The notes under the pieces are model-generated. The model was not told the origin of the DNA and searched no databases. It saw only the letters and a list, made by a program, of their open reading frames with translations. From positions 787,501 through 851,500 of the forward strand of contig NZ_CP045875.1 in assembly GCF_009649955.1 (NCBI RefSeq): a DNA stretch of 64,000 nucleotides, given 5' to 3'. A program made the translations under genes and the position numbers. The stretch comes from Heliorestis convoluta (GTDB taxonomy: Bacteria > Bacillota > Desulfitobacteriia > Heliobacteriales > Heliobacteriaceae). Shown piece after piece: positions 1 through 10,849 of the stretch (the stretch's first letter is position 1; every line of letters starts with the position of its first letter).

Positions 1-124
1 CTGCTCTCGGCAACCAAATGCCTGTTACCTCTTCTTTGAATACAGAAAAATTCAGTTTATCAAAGAGAGGATCCGAAGACCTCCCGATGGTTACATTGTG
101 AAATTCTAAAATGGCTTTATTCAT
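1..124 (-). CDS. ABC transporter ATP-binding protein, N-terminal fragment
   Basis: This frame runs off the left edge of the window, so only about 41 residues are visible. It starts at an ATG (complement of 122-124) behind an AAAGGAGC ribosome binding site. The residues (MNKAILEFHNVTIG...) have the pattern that opens ABC ATPase domains, and the visible end reaches the strand just before the expected Walker A loop. It follows the HlyD-type adaptor by 29 bases on the same strand, the usual order for ABC exporters with a membrane-fusion adaptor. The ATPase call is an inference from the short N-terminus plus context; no Walker motif is in view. Confidence 0.5.
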   Translation of the reverse strand, partial: MNKAILEFHNVTIGRSSDPLFDKLNFSVFKEEVTGIWLPRA

Positions 125-153
125 TGCTTTTTGCTCCTTTAGAACGTCACAAA

Positions 154-1305
154 CTATAAAGGTTCTGGTAAAAGTACTCTTGCAGTCATACCATTTTTTA
201 AGATTCCTTTGCTATTATCAACTTGTATCTTAATCGCAAAGGTTTTCACGTCAAAGTCTCCTAGATCTTGCGTCGCTTTTCGAGTCGCAAAATCAGCACT
301 AGCATTGATCCATACCAATGTTCCTGTAAATGGTTCTTCTACACCAGCAACATATACAGGCAGTTCTTGACCGATGGAAAGAGTCGTTACCAGATCTTCT
401 GGTACTTGTGATCGCACCCAAACCTGATCGTTGTTCACAATGGTCATCATAGTCATGCCTGCTATAACCATCTCACCCATTTCTACCATGCGATACGCTA
501 TGATGCCTTCTTGCGGAGCTTTAATCTCTGTATTATCAACCATGGCTTGCGCTGCTTCTAGAGCCGCTCTTGCTTGCTCCACCACAGCATTTTGTAAAGA
601 AAGTTGATGGCGGTTCCCGATGGCCATTTGATAGACTGCTTCTGCTTGGGCAACCTTGGACTTTCCTCCGTCAATTTCTTCACTGCGACTGCCTTCTTCC
701 ACCATAGCTAGCTTTTCTCGGGCTTGTATGTAGGTGGCTTCTGTGCTTTCTACCATCGTTTTGGCGTCATCACGACTTTTGGCCGGGACAGCACCATTTT
801 CAAATAAAACTTCCATTCTTTCATAATTATTTTTGGCATTTTCATAACTCGCTCTAGCTTGATCGACCGCTGCTTTGGTCATGGCGATTTCTTGAGAACG
901 AGGTCCTTTTTCTAATGCCTGTAAGTGAGCTTGGGCACCTTCTAAAGATGCTTTGGCTTGTGCAATTTGGCCTTCTATGGTTTCTGCTGCCAACAAAGCG
1001 CCATATTGGGCTTGCGCTAATGCAGCTTTCGCTTGATTCAATTGTTCTATCAATTCACGACTTTCTAAGCGTACTAGAACTTGTCCTGCTTCGACTCTGT
1101 CTCCTTCTTGGACCAGAATCGCTTCTACTTTGCCTGGTATTTTGCTGCTTATATTCACTTCTGTACCTTCAATATATCCGCTCAAAAGTTTATCTCTCTG
1201 TCCGCTTTCTTTAGAAGACCAAGGATAGAAAGTAAAGCCTAGTAAAGAAAGGATAAACAAAAGGAGAACTGCAATGATGGTCATTTTTTTGTTTATTCTG
1301 TCCAC
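154..1305 (-). CDS. HlyD-family membrane-fusion adaptor of an exporter
   Basis: The 383-residue protein has a single N-terminal membrane anchor (about residues 8-27). A first lipoyl/barrel-sandwich half follows (about 45-80, with the 'GDRVEAGQVL' turn), then a long Ala/Gln/Glu-rich coiled-coil hairpin (about 85-255), the second lipoyl half ('IKAPQEGIIAY') and a beta-barrel region. This is the normal HlyD/EmrA-type adaptor, which links an inner-membrane pump to the cell envelope. It is followed by an ABC ATPase fragment. The start is a GTG that overlaps the RBS-like AGAGGTGG; the alternative ATG at 1284 is far from it, so the exact start is uncertain. A promoter and palindromic operator lie just upstream. 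Confidence 0.85.
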   Translation of the reverse strand: MDRINKKMTIIAVLLLFILSLLGFTFYPWSSKESGQRDKLLSGYIEGTEVNISSKIPGKVEAILVQEGDRVEAGQVLVRLESRELIEQLNQAKAALAQAQYGALLAAETIEGQIAQAKASLEGAQAHLQALEKGPRSQEIAMTKAAVDQARASYENAKNNYERMEVLFENGAVPAKSRDDAKTMVESTEATYIQAREKLAMVEEGSRSEEIDGGKSKVAQAEAVYQMAIGNRHQLSLQNAVVEQARAALEAAQAMVDNTEIKAPQEGIIAYRMVEMGEMVIAGMTMMTIVNNDQVWVRSQVPEDLVTTLSIGQELPVYVAGVEEPFTGTLVWINASADFATRKATQDLGDFDVKTFAIKIQVDNSKGILKNGMTARVLLPEPL

Positions 1306-1318
1306 CTCTTTCTGTTAA

Positions 1319-1332
1319 ACTGACCAGTCAGT
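1319..1332. promoter_or_regulatory. TetR-type operator upstream of hlyD
   Basis: The sequence ACTGACCAGTCAGT is a perfect 6-bp inverted repeat with a 2-bp centre. It lies just downstream of the -10 box of the hlyD promoter, about where transcription would start. Short palindromes of this kind are typical TetR-family operators, and a TetR gene lies next door at 1454-2017. The pairing of that regulator with this site is inferred. Confidence 0.6.
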
Positions 1333-1341
1333 CTAGTAGAG

Positions 1342-1370
1342 ATTATAGTAAAATATTTATGTTGCGTCAA
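1342..1370 (-). promoter_or_regulatory. Sigma-A-type promoter of the hlyD/ABC operon
   Basis: Read on the minus strand, TTGACG (1365-1370) is followed after exactly 17 bases by TATAAT (1342-1347). This is close to the consensus for the housekeeping sigma factor. It points at hlyD, and the palindromic operator sits just downstream. Confidence 0.75.
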
Positions 1371-1380
1371 TATCTGATAT

Positions 1381-1424
1381 ATAGAAAGACCTATCTCAAA
1401 AAAACATGAGATAGGTCTTTCTAT
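1381..1424 (-). terminator. Terminator after tetR
   Basis: An 18-bp perfect stem (1381-1398 with 1407-1424) encloses an 8-base A-rich loop. It lies just after the tetR stop and before the hlyD promoter, separating the gyrA-tetR unit from the exporter operon. The T-rich flank on the minus-strand exit side is weak, so it may work as a partial terminator. Confidence 0.7.
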
Positions 1425-1453
1425 ATTTTCTTCTGTTGCTATAAGTCTTCAAT

Positions 1454-2017
1454 TTATACCTTTAGACCAGCATAAAACTGTTGAAATAAAAATTCAGCCA
1501 TTTCTCGGTGTTGCATTGGTTTTTCATCTAATATAAAGCGTAATGCTAACATAGCTGTTGTACCGAACAATGTGATAGAAGACCAATCAATCGGCGATTT
1601 CCTGATCTTTCCCATCGCTTCTGCTCTCGTAAGAATATTCTCAATGAGCCCATAGTAATCTTGTAACAAATATCGAAACTGTTTCTCACGACAGTTGTCA
1701 GACCAGGCACCTTTGAGTAATATCTGGCAGAGATTTCTGTTTTGATCAAAGAACATCAATTGTGCTTCAATTAAACTCTTAATCTGCAAAAGTGGATCTG
1801 TCTTATTATCAATTTTTTCTTTTACTTGTTCTATCAGCAAGTTCATGCCTTTTTTGATCAAGAAAGAAATCAGTTCTTCCTTGCTTTTGAAGTGATAGTA
1901 CAAGGTTCCTTTGGCCACACCCGATTGCTCGGCAATTTCATCCATGGTCGCGCGGTCAAAACCTTTCTCAGCAAAAACCTCAATGGCACCAAGAAAGATT
2001 TTATCGACCTTACGCAT
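1454..2017 (-). CDS. TetR/AcrR-family transcriptional repressor
   Basis: The protein opens with a classic TetR DNA-binding domain: residues 'MDEIAEQSGVAKGTLYYHF' form the helix-turn-helix, and 'KSKEELI' follows. The rest is the variable ligand-binding helical domain. I chose the ATG at 2017 (187 residues) because AGGTGG lies 8 bases before it; the frame is open four codons further, to a GTG at 2029. Only 12 bases separate this start from the gyrA stop, so it is probably co-transcribed with gyrA. It probably represses the HlyD/ABC exporter downstream through the palindrome at 1319-1332. The inducer is unknown. Confidence 0.85.
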   Translation of the reverse strand: MRKVDKIFLGAIEVFAEKGFDRATMDEIAEQSGVAKGTLYYHFKSKEELISFLIKKGMNLLIEQVKEKIDNKTDPLLQIKSLIEAQLMFFDQNRNLCQILLKGAWSDNCREKQFRYLLQDYYGLIENILTRAEAMGKIRKSPIDWSSITLFGTTAMLALRFILDEKPMQHREMAEFLFQQFYAGLKV

Positions 2018-2029
2018 TGAATCCACCAC

Positions 2030-4537
2030 CTAGACTTCTTCTTCCTTCATGGCCACTCGAGCCAATGCTACCACTTTATCATCTTGACTCATACGCATGA
2101 TGTTTACACCTTGTGTCATTCTGCTTAGCTTGCTAATTTCATCTACAATGAGACGAATAATCACACCTTCGGCAGAAATAACCATGACTTCATCACCAGA
2201 ACGAACCACTCTAACGCCGGCCATGAGTCCTGTTCGATCGGTCAGGCGCATGACCATAATTCCTTTTCCGCCTCGACGTTGCTTTCGATATTCCGATAAG
2301 GATGTACGCTTGCCCATACCACTTTCAGTAATCATAAGCAAATCATCATCGTCTTTAACGATTTCAAGGGCTGTCAATTGATCGTCATCAGAAAGATCGA
2401 TGCCTTTTACGCCACGAGCGACTCGACCCATGGTTCGAACATCGGCTTCATTAAATCTTACTGCCATGCCTTTGTTGGTAACGAGCAAAATATCACTTTG
2501 CCCGTCTGTCATTTTTACGCTAAAGAGTTCATCGCCGTCATCGAGATTTAATGCAATAATGCCGTCTTTACGAGAACGATCATAATCTTGTACCGGTGTT
2601 TTTTTCACTACACCATTGCGTGTAGCCATAAATAGATAATGATCGGGATCGTAGTCTTTTACAGGGAATACTGCTGTAATCTTTTCTTCAGAGACGCACT
2701 CTACTTTATGGCTCATATCACAGCGGGCTTCTAACATGGTTATGACCAGGCTGTACGGTTCCCCTGAAATAGCCAATAAGTTAACGATAGCTGTTCCTTT
2801 GGCTGTACGAGAAGCTTCCGGTATTTCATGCGCTTTTAGGCGATAGACTTTGCCTCGATTGGTGAAGAAAAGTAGGTTATGGTGCGTAGTGGTGATGAAA
2901 AGAAGTTCTACAAAGTCATCGTCTTTTGTTCCCATTCCTGTTACACCACGACCACCACGATGCTGTGCCTTGTATGTATGAACAGGCAAGCGCTTGATGT
3001 AGCCGTTGTGGGTAATTGTAATGACAGCGTCTTCTTCTGCAATCAGATCTTCAATGTCAAATGCTCCACCTGCTGCAGTGATTTCACTGCGTCGCTCATC
3101 AGCAAACTTTGTTTTGATTTCGATAATTTCTTTGCGGATAATATCGAGTACCATTTTTTCTGAGTTCAATACTGCATTATAGTAAGCAATGTCATTGAGT
3201 AAAGATTGATATTCTTCTTCAATTTTCTCTCTTTCTAGTCCAGCTAGCCTTTTTAACCGCATGTCTAAAATGGCCTGGGCTTGCTTTTCACTTAGTGAAA
3301 ATTCGCTCATCAAACGTGGACGAGCTTGTTCTTCTGTAGGTGAGGATCGAATGATTTCGATGATCCGATCGATATGATCGATAGCAATGCGCAAACCTTC
3401 TAGAATATGAGCTCTTGCTTCTGCTTTTTCTAAGTCATAGCGAGTACGGCGTACAATTACATCTTTTTGGTGTTCTAAGTAATAATAGATCATGTCCCGA
3501 AGGTTCAATACTTTCGGGACACCATCGACAAGGGCTAATAAGATAACGCCAAATGTATCTTGAAGTTGTGTCTGCTTAAACAGTTGATTCAAGATAACCT
3601 GTGGATTGGCATCTCTTCGTAATTCGATGACGATTTGCATCCCTTTGCGATCGGATTCATCGCGAAGATCTGTAATACCATCAATTCGCTTGTCTCTGAC
3701 GAGATCTGCAATTCTTTCTAAAAGGCGAGACTTGTTGACCTGGTATGGAATTTCATGAACAAGAATGCGCATCTTGCCGCCATTCATCTTCTCGATGCGC
3801 GTTTTCGCTCTCATCACAACACTGCCGCGACCTGTTAGGTAGGCTTGTCGTATTCCATCTCTACCCATGATCAAACCACCTGTTGGGAAGTCAGGCCCTT
3901 TAATGACTTTCATAAGATCTTCTGTTGACACCGTTGGATCATCAATCATCATGATGGTGGCATCGACGACTTCTCCTAAGTTGTGCGGTGGAATGTTGGT
4001 AGCCATACCCACAGCAATGCCTGAAGAACCATTAACCAGTAGATTGGGTACACGAGCTGGCAAGACAATGGGTTCTTCTCGTTTGTCATCATAGTTGGGT
4101 TTGAAGTCTACTGTGTTTTTTTCAATATCAGAAAGAATATGTGTTGTAATTTTGGCCATGCGCAATTCTGTATAACGCATGGCTGCAGCTGGATCGCCAT
4201 CAATAGAACCAAAGTTGCCGTGACCATCAATGAGTGGATACCGTGATGAAAAGTTTTGAACAAGCCGAACAATGGCATCATAAATAGCAGCGTCGCCATG
4301 GGGGTGATAACGACCCATGACGTCACCAACGAGACCGGCTGATTTGCTATAAGGTTTTTCAGGTGTTCTACCTGTTTCATGAAGGGTATAGAGGATTCTT
4401 CGATGAACTGGTTTTAGGCCGTCTCTTACATCGGGCAATGCCCTAGAGACTATAACGCTCATCGAATAGTCTAGGAACGATTTTTTCATTTCGTCTTCTA
4501 ATTTGATAGGTACTACTTTACCAACGATTTCGGTCAT
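2030..4537 (-). CDS. gyrA: DNA gyrase subunit A
   Basis: This is the 835-residue A subunit, which cuts and rejoins DNA during negative supercoiling. The catalytic tyrosine is Y122 in 'AAAMRYTE'. The quinolone-binding helix reads [13 protein letters not shown], giving Ala at position 83 and Asp at 87 (E. coli numbering matches directly). The C-terminal domain carries the GyrA box QRRGGKG at about residues 753-759, which marks it as gyrase rather than topoisomerase IV. Unlike in many Bacillota it is not next to gyrB, which is 4.3 kb away with plus-strand genes between. The start is an ATG at 4537. Confidence 0.97.
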   Translation of the reverse strand: MTEIVGKVVPIKLEDEMKKSFLDYSMSVIVSRALPDVRDGLKPVHRRILYTLHETGRTPEKPYSKSAGLVGDVMGRYHPHGDAAIYDAIVRLVQNFSSRYPLIDGHGNFGSIDGDPAAAMRYTELRMAKITTHILSDIEKNTVDFKPNYDDKREEPIVLPARVPNLLVNGSSGIAVGMATNIPPHNLGEVVDATIMMIDDPTVSTEDLMKVIKGPDFPTGGLIMGRDGIRQAYLTGRGSVVMRAKTRIEKMNGGKMRILVHEIPYQVNKSRLLERIADLVRDKRIDGITDLRDESDRKGMQIVIELRRDANPQVILNQLFKQTQLQDTFGVILLALVDGVPKVLNLRDMIYYYLEHQKDVIVRRTRYDLEKAEARAHILEGLRIAIDHIDRIIEIIRSSPTEEQARPRLMSEFSLSEKQAQAILDMRLKRLAGLEREKIEEEYQSLLNDIAYYNAVLNSEKMVLDIIRKEIIEIKTKFADERRSEITAAGGAFDIEDLIAEEDAVITITHNGYIKRLPVHTYKAQHRGGRGVTGMGTKDDDFVELLFITTTHHNLLFFTNRGKVYRLKAHEIPEASRTAKGTAIVNLLAISGEPYSLVITMLEARCDMSHKVECVSEEKITAVFPVKDYDPDHYLFMATRNGVVKKTPVQDYDRSRKDGIIALNLDDGDELFSVKMTDGQSDILLVTNKGMAVRFNEADVRTMGRVARGVKGIDLSDDDQLTALEIVKDDDDLLMITESGMGKRTSLSEYRKQRRGGKGIMVMRLTDRTGLMAGVRVVRSGDEVMVISAEGVIIRLIVDEISKLSRMTQGVNIMRMSQDDKVVALARVAMKEEEV

Positions 4538-4792
4538 TCACAAATTCACTCCAAGCTCTATTCCTAGTAGCCTTGATGAGTAATAAGACCTTTTCAGGAA
4601 TAATAAACTCGTTCTATAAAGAAGAAGCTCAAAAATACTCACTATTTCTATTATAACCAATCTTTTCAATGATTTCAAAGTCTGAGGGCACAAAAAGGTT
4701 ATAAGAAGAATTTTTTTAACAAAAAAAAGAATTATTATTGTTAATTTGATGGTATAATTATTTTTATATGTCACAATGAAAGAGGCTTTACA

Positions 4793-6037
4793 ATGGATAA
4801 TAAAGGGTTTCGGTTCCGTAAAACTCCTTATACGTTACTAAGTTTTTTGCTTCTTGCTGTGATCTTATTGAATTCTTTTGCCTTCACAGCAGCTTGGGCG
4901 AATGAAAGAGCTGTTTATTATGAAGCTCCTACAGAAGATTTTTATACCGAGGCCTATGCCGAAGATATCTTGCCTTTTCACGACTTTGGTCCTGTCAATG
5001 AAGTATTTCTAAAGGGCAAAGTGATTTCTATCATTGACGAGACACCGCTCTCTGGTGATTTTTTTGATGTTAGGCATAATGATTTGATGCGGCAGCATTT
5101 GCAAATCGAGATCATAGACAAGCCTTACCAGGGACAGCGCAAAATAGTCGAACATACGGCTAGTATCACGAACCCTTTTCAAGGCGTCTATCTTGTTCCT
5201 GGCGACAAAGTTGTTCTGTATGGTGTCTTAGATCAAAATGATAATTTACAGGAGATTTATATCCAAGATTTAGTGAGAGAAAGGTCTGTTTTTTGGCTTG
5301 CCTTTACTTTTGTTGCAATACTTCTCGTTCTAGGTGGTCTTAAAGGATTAGGCGCTATCTCTACCGTTGTATTGACAGGGCTGCTATTATGGTTCTTTTT
5401 ATTGCCTGCCGTTTTACAAGGCTTTAATCCTTTGTGGGGTGCTGTGTTGGTCTGTGCCATTGTTAGTATTGTGAGTACTCCTATGGTGGCGGGCTTAAAT
5501 CGTAAAACCTTAGCCGCCATTATAGGCACCATTTCCGGTGTTTTTATCGCCGGTATATTGGCGTATTATGCTGGCTTTCAAGCGCGCATTGTAGGTATTG
5601 AGTTTGATTACATTAACTTGCTTCTTAATATTCCTGGTGATGTAACCTTAGATTTACGAGGCGTCTTTTTTGCCGGTGTTCTTATTGGTAGTTTGGGTGC
5701 TGTTATGGATACGGGCATGTCTGTTGCTTCATCAATGCGAGAGATCGCTGCAGCAAATCCGAAAATTACTTTCAAAGAACTTTGGAAAGCGGGTATGAAC
5801 GTCGGTAAAGATGTTATGGGCATGATGTCAAGTACACTCATTCTGGCCTATGCCGGTAGTGCCCTTCCACTTCTACTACTGATGGTTGCTTATGAAACAC
5901 CAGCTTTAAAACTCTTAAACTCTGATCTGATTGTGAGTGAAATTATCCGTTCATTAGCTGGTTCCATCGGTCTTTGTTTATCCATTCCAATTACAGCTCT
6001 CGTCTCATCCTATTTGTTGCTAAACAGAAAAAAATAA
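4793..6037 (+). CDS. YibE/F-family multi-pass membrane protein
   Basis: The 414-residue protein has an N-terminal signal-like hydrophobic segment (about 15-36), then an extracytoplasmic beta-rich part with an OB-like core ('VFLKGKVISIIDETPL', '...LVPGDKVVLYGVL'). Seven or eight membrane helices follow from about residue 160 to the end. This is the architecture of YibE/F proteins, whose function is not established. It stands alone, facing away from gyrA across a 255-base AT-rich spacer. A TATAAT lies about 40 bases before the start, but I see no good -35 box with it. Confidence 0.8.
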   Translation: MDNKGFRFRKTPYTLLSFLLLAVILLNSFAFTAAWANERAVYYEAPTEDFYTEAYAEDILPFHDFGPVNEVFLKGKVISIIDETPLSGDFFDVRHNDLMRQHLQIEIIDKPYQGQRKIVEHTASITNPFQGVYLVPGDKVVLYGVLDQNDNLQEIYIQDLVRERSVFWLAFTFVAILLVLGGLKGLGAISTVVLTGLLLWFFLLPAVLQGFNPLWGAVLVCAIVSIVSTPMVAGLNRKTLAAIIGTISGVFIAGILAYYAGFQARIVGIEFDYINLLLNIPGDVTLDLRGVFFAGVLIGSLGAVMDTGMSVASSMREIAAANPKITFKELWKAGMNVGKDVMGMMSSTLILAYAGSALPLLLLMVAYETPALKLLNSDLIVSEIIRSLAGSIGLCLSIPITALVSSYLLLNRKK

Positions 6038-6166
6038 CTTAATTTATGCTTGTCTGAAGTCTTTTATGTATGTTACTCTTTAAATACGTGTAGCTGGGAG
6101 GAATTTTTTGGTTTTATTTTCCACCCCGTTACCAGTTTAATTTATACTAGAAAGGTGGATGCTCCT

Positions 6167-6730
6167 TTGAGTCCAAAGAAAGTTGTACAAAATGTTCCTG
6201 GCCTAAAAGGTACGGAGACAGAGAAAAATTTATTAGCTGCCTTCGCCGGTGAATCTCAAGCAAGAAACAAATATGAATTTTTTGCTGAGATTGCTGAAAA
6301 AGAAGGCTACCGTCAAATCGGTCAAATTTTTAGAGAGACTGCTATCAACGAAAGAATGCACGCGAAACGTTTTCTTCAGGCTGCTACCAATCTAGGTACA
6401 ACGGAAGAGAACCTACTTATGGCTGCAGCGGGTGAGAACGAAGAGTGGACCATGCTGTATAGAGACTTTGAAGTAAAAGCTCGTGAAGAAGGCTTTGAAG
6501 AAGTAGCTGATCTTTTCAAAGAAATTGCTGAAGTAGAAGAAGCTCATGAAAAGCGCTATCGTGCTTTGGCTGAAAGCGTGAAAGCTGGTAAAGTCTTTAC
6601 TCGCGACACAGCTGTTGATTGGCACTGCTTGAACTGCGGCTATATTCATAACGGTACCGAAGCACCCGATATTTGCCCTGCTTGTCAGCATCCCCAAGGC
6701 TGGTACGAAGTGGCACCCTATAACTATTAA
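6167..6730 (+). CDS. rbr: Rubrerythrin
   Basis: The 187-residue protein has an N-terminal ferritin-like four-helix domain with the diiron ligand motifs (glutamates in 'AGESQARNKYEFF', 'ETAINERMHAKRF' and 'EVEEAHEKRY'). A C-terminal rubredoxin-like zinc-ribbon/iron site with two CxxC pairs follows ('CLNCGY', 'CPACQ'). Rubrerythrins reduce hydrogen peroxide in anaerobes. I take the start as TTG at 6167, behind AAAGGTGG with an 8-base gap; the longer open frame from 6050 adds residues unlike the family. Confidence 0.93.
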   Translation: MSPKKVVQNVPGLKGTETEKNLLAAFAGESQARNKYEFFAEIAEKEGYRQIGQIFRETAINERMHAKRFLQAATNLGTTEENLLMAAAGENEEWTMLYRDFEVKAREEGFEEVADLFKEIAEVEEAHEKRYRALAESVKAGKVFTRDTAVDWHCLNCGYIHNGTEAPDICPACQHPQGWYEVAPYNY

Positions 6731-6767
6731 TTAGGATTTTCAAGGAATCTAATTAATATAAGCTTTT

Positions 6768-6808
6768 ACAGCGCTCTATGATTCTCTTTAAGGGAAATGG
6801 AGCGCTGT
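6768..6808 (+). terminator. Terminator after rubrerythrin gene
   Basis: Arms ACAGCGCTC (6768-6776) and GAGCGCTGT (6800-6808) form a 9-bp stem, followed by a T-rich run (tattttatt). Confidence 0.75.
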
Positions 6809-6887
6809 TATTTTATTCCTTTTTCTTGTTTCTATCTTCTATTTTACGGTACAATAAAAAATGGCGATAGAAAGGAAGGTGTTGCTT

Positions 6888-7580
6888 TTGCATGAATGGA
6901 AAGAAATCGTATTAGAAGTCATTCAAGCTGTGATTCCCGTAATTGTTGTCGTTTTTTTATTGCAAGTTTTTGTTGTTTCCATGCCCACGTCCGTATTTCT
7001 CCAATTTTTAATTGGTGCTGCCATGGTGATGGCAGGTCTTGTGCTCTTTTTACAAGGTGTTCAAATCGGTTTATTACCGATGGGTGAAGCCATTGGCGCA
7101 GAGCTACCCAACCGAGGCTCTATCTTTTTTCTCGTCTTTGCTGCTTTTATGCTTGGTTTCGTTGTGACGGTAGCAGAGCCAGACGTTCGCATATTAGCCA
7201 GCCAAGTTGAGTTTGCTTCTGAAGGCGAAATTAGTAAAACCATTTTAATAACCATGGTAGCACTGGGGGTCGCTTTTTTTGTCGGTCTGGCTATGCTACG
7301 TATTGTACTAGGCGTACCAATCGCCTACATTCTTGCAGCAGGCTATGCGATTGTCTTAATCCTTTCTTTTTTCACGCCGGAAAATTTTGTGCCCATTGCC
7401 TTTGATGCTGGTGGCGTCACCACAGGACCTATGACCGTACCCTTTATTCTTTCTCTCGGCCTTGGTACAGTCTCCGTACTAGGCGGTAAATCTTCTTTGA
7501 GTGACGGTTTCGGACTGGTTGGTCTGGCCTCCATTGGTCCCATTATTGCCGTTCTCCTGCTAGGAGTGATGTATGGTTGA
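6888..7580 (+). CDS. DUF1538-family membrane protein, first copy
   Basis: This is an integral membrane protein with about seven hydrophobic helices and the family signatures 'AEPDVRILASQV' and 'FDAGGVTTGPMTVPFIL'. It is one of two adjacent DUF1538 genes followed by a PII-like gene, an arrangement that suggests a two-subunit membrane channel or carrier controlled by the PII-like protein. The transported substrate is unknown. The frame opens at 6861, but AAAGGAAGG lies 8 bases before a TTG at 6888, which I take as the start. Its stop overlaps the next start (TTGA). Confidence 0.8.
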   Translation: MHEWKEIVLEVIQAVIPVIVVVFLLQVFVVSMPTSVFLQFLIGAAMVMAGLVLFLQGVQIGLLPMGEAIGAELPNRGSIFFLVFAAFMLGFVVTVAEPDVRILASQVEFASEGEISKTILITMVALGVAFFVGLAMLRIVLGVPIAYILAAGYAIVLILSFFTPENFVPIAFDAGGVTTGPMTVPFILSLGLGTVSVLGGKSSLSDGFGLVGLASIGPIIAVLLLGVMYG

Positions 7581-8308
7581 GCGATCTGGTTATTTTTCAG
7601 GGCATGGGCCATGTATTTCTTGAGGTCTTTCAAGCACTTGCACCGTTGTTGCTTTTCTTTTTCTTCTTTCAAATTTTTTATCTGAAGCAATCGAAAGAAT
7701 TTGTTATACGGGTCGTAAAAGGCGTCGTTCTCACATTTTTTGGCTTGACCCTCTTTCTACATGGTGTTCATATTGGTTTTTTGCCTGCAGGAAGAGAAAT
7801 GGGAGAAATCATGGGTGCTTACGAACATCGATGGATTTTAATCCCCATTGGCTTTGTATTGGGTTTTGTAGCTACCATGGCAGAGCCAGCTGTTCGTGTT
7901 CTTAGCTCGCAAGTCCAAGAAGCTTCTACAGGCTATATTCAAGAAAAGATTATGATTTATACTCTTTCTTTTGGCGTAGCTGTTTTTGTTGCTCTTGGTA
8001 TGGCAAAAATCATCTATGGTATTCCACTTTATTATCTCGTTGTTCCCGGTTACCTGTTGGCCATGGTTCTGCTTAAATTTTCTAACGCCACCTTTACTTC
8101 CATTGCTTTTGACGCTGGTGGTGTCGCTACAGGGCCGATGACGGTAACTTTTATCATGGCCATGGCCATTGGTGTCGCCACTGTCATGGAGAACCGCGAT
8201 CCTGTTATAGACGGTTTTGGATTGATTGCCCTTGTAGCACTAGCACCGATCTTATCAGTCATCACCTTGGGTGTTTTTTTGGGGCACCGTGAAAAGGAGG
8301 AAGCCTAA
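7577..8308 (+). CDS. DUF1538-family membrane protein, second copy
   Basis: This paralogue of the upstream gene has the matching signatures 'AEPAVRVLSSQVQEA' and 'FDAGGVATGPMTVTFIM' and about seven membrane helices. The TTG start overlaps the upstream stop codon and the stop overlaps the ATG of the PII-like gene, so the three genes are translationally coupled and their products probably work together. The biochemical role of the family is not known to me. Confidence 0.8.
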   Translation: MSDLVIFQGMGHVFLEVFQALAPLLLFFFFFQIFYLKQSKEFVIRVVKGVVLTFFGLTLFLHGVHIGFLPAGREMGEIMGAYEHRWILIPIGFVLGFVATMAEPAVRVLSSQVQEASTGYIQEKIMIYTLSFGVAVFVALGMAKIIYGIPLYYLVVPGYLLAMVLLKFSNATFTSIAFDAGGVATGPMTVTFIMAMAIGVATVMENRDPVIDGFGLIALVALAPILSVITLGVFLGHREKEEA

Positions 8309-8637
8309 TGCAAGTAAATAGTCATGATCTTATTGTTACCATCGTAAAAAAAGGTTGGTCTGAACGAATTATCAAAGCAGCCAAAGCTGCCGGTTCTGAA
8401 GGCGCTACCATTCTCTACGGTCGCGGTACGGGGATACACGAACAAAAGAAGTTGCTTGGTATACCAATTGAGCCGGAAAAAGAAATTATTTTAACGGTAA
8501 TCAACAAATGTAAAACCGATCAAGTCTTAGAAGCCATTATGGAAGCCGGTGAATTGAAAAAGCCTGCAACGGGGATTAGCTTTGTTCTCGGCTTAGATAA
8601 AGTCGTGGGTATTGCTCACCTTATGAATAAATGTTAA
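8308..8637 (+). CDS. PII-like signal-transduction protein
   Basis: The 109-residue protein has a PII-type fold pattern: an opening strand 'LIVTIVKKGW', the helix 'SERIIKAAKAAGSEGATILYGRG', a T-loop region around residues 37-55, and a closing 'TGISFVLGLDKVVGIAH'. The T-loop does not show the tyrosine region of classical GlnB, and no ammonium transporter is nearby. It is translationally coupled to two DUF1538 membrane proteins (TAATG overlap). By analogy with PII control of transporters it may bind a nucleotide and gate them; the ligand and target are inferred. Confidence 0.8.
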   Translation: MQVNSHDLIVTIVKKGWSERIIKAAKAAGSEGATILYGRGTGIHEQKKLLGIPIEPEKEIILTVINKCKTDQVLEAIMEAGELKKPATGISFVLGLDKVVGIAHLMNKC

Positions 8638-8651
8638 GTAAGAATACTCAG

Positions 8652-8696
8652 TATCCACATAGTTATCCACAAAACTGTGGATAACTATGTGGATAA
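8652..8696. promoter_or_regulatory. Palindromic cluster of four DnaA boxes
   Basis: Two perfect 20-base arms (8652-8671 and 8676-8695) surround a 4-base loop. Each arm holds two DnaA boxes: TATCCACA at 8652-8659 and TTATCCACA at 8663-8671 on the left, and TGTGGATAA at 8676-8684 and 8688-8696 on the right. It lies in the spacer between the convergent PII-like gene and gyrB, about 6 kb from oriC. It could titrate DnaA or be an accessory origin element. Confidence 0.75.
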
Positions 8697-8783
8697 GTGG
8701 TTGTTTTTCTAGCTAAATGTGTTATCAACATGTGAATAATTATTTTTCTTTCCTCGATCTTTATTTTTTAAAAAGCAATTGAT

Positions 8784-8827
8784 AAAAAAACCCCCTCCCA
8801 TAAACATAGGAGGGGGCTTTTTTTTAG
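8784..8827. terminator. Bidirectional terminator between PII-like gene and gyrB
   Basis: Arms CCCCCTCC (8791-8798) and GGAGGGGG (8809-8816) are flanked by A7 on the left and T8 on the right. This gives a T-tail in both directions, as expected for a shared terminator of convergent genes. Confidence 0.9.
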
Positions 8828-8836
8828 ATAGACTGC

Positions 8837-10801
<1,965 letters not shown>

Positions 10802-10849
10802 TTAAAGGAACATTATACCATACTTTCGTAAGGTTCACAAATTTTCGGG

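Noticed and set aside
6050-6166. N-terminal extension of rubrerythrin
   Set aside because: The extra residues do not match the family and the best ribosome binding site precedes TTG 6167.
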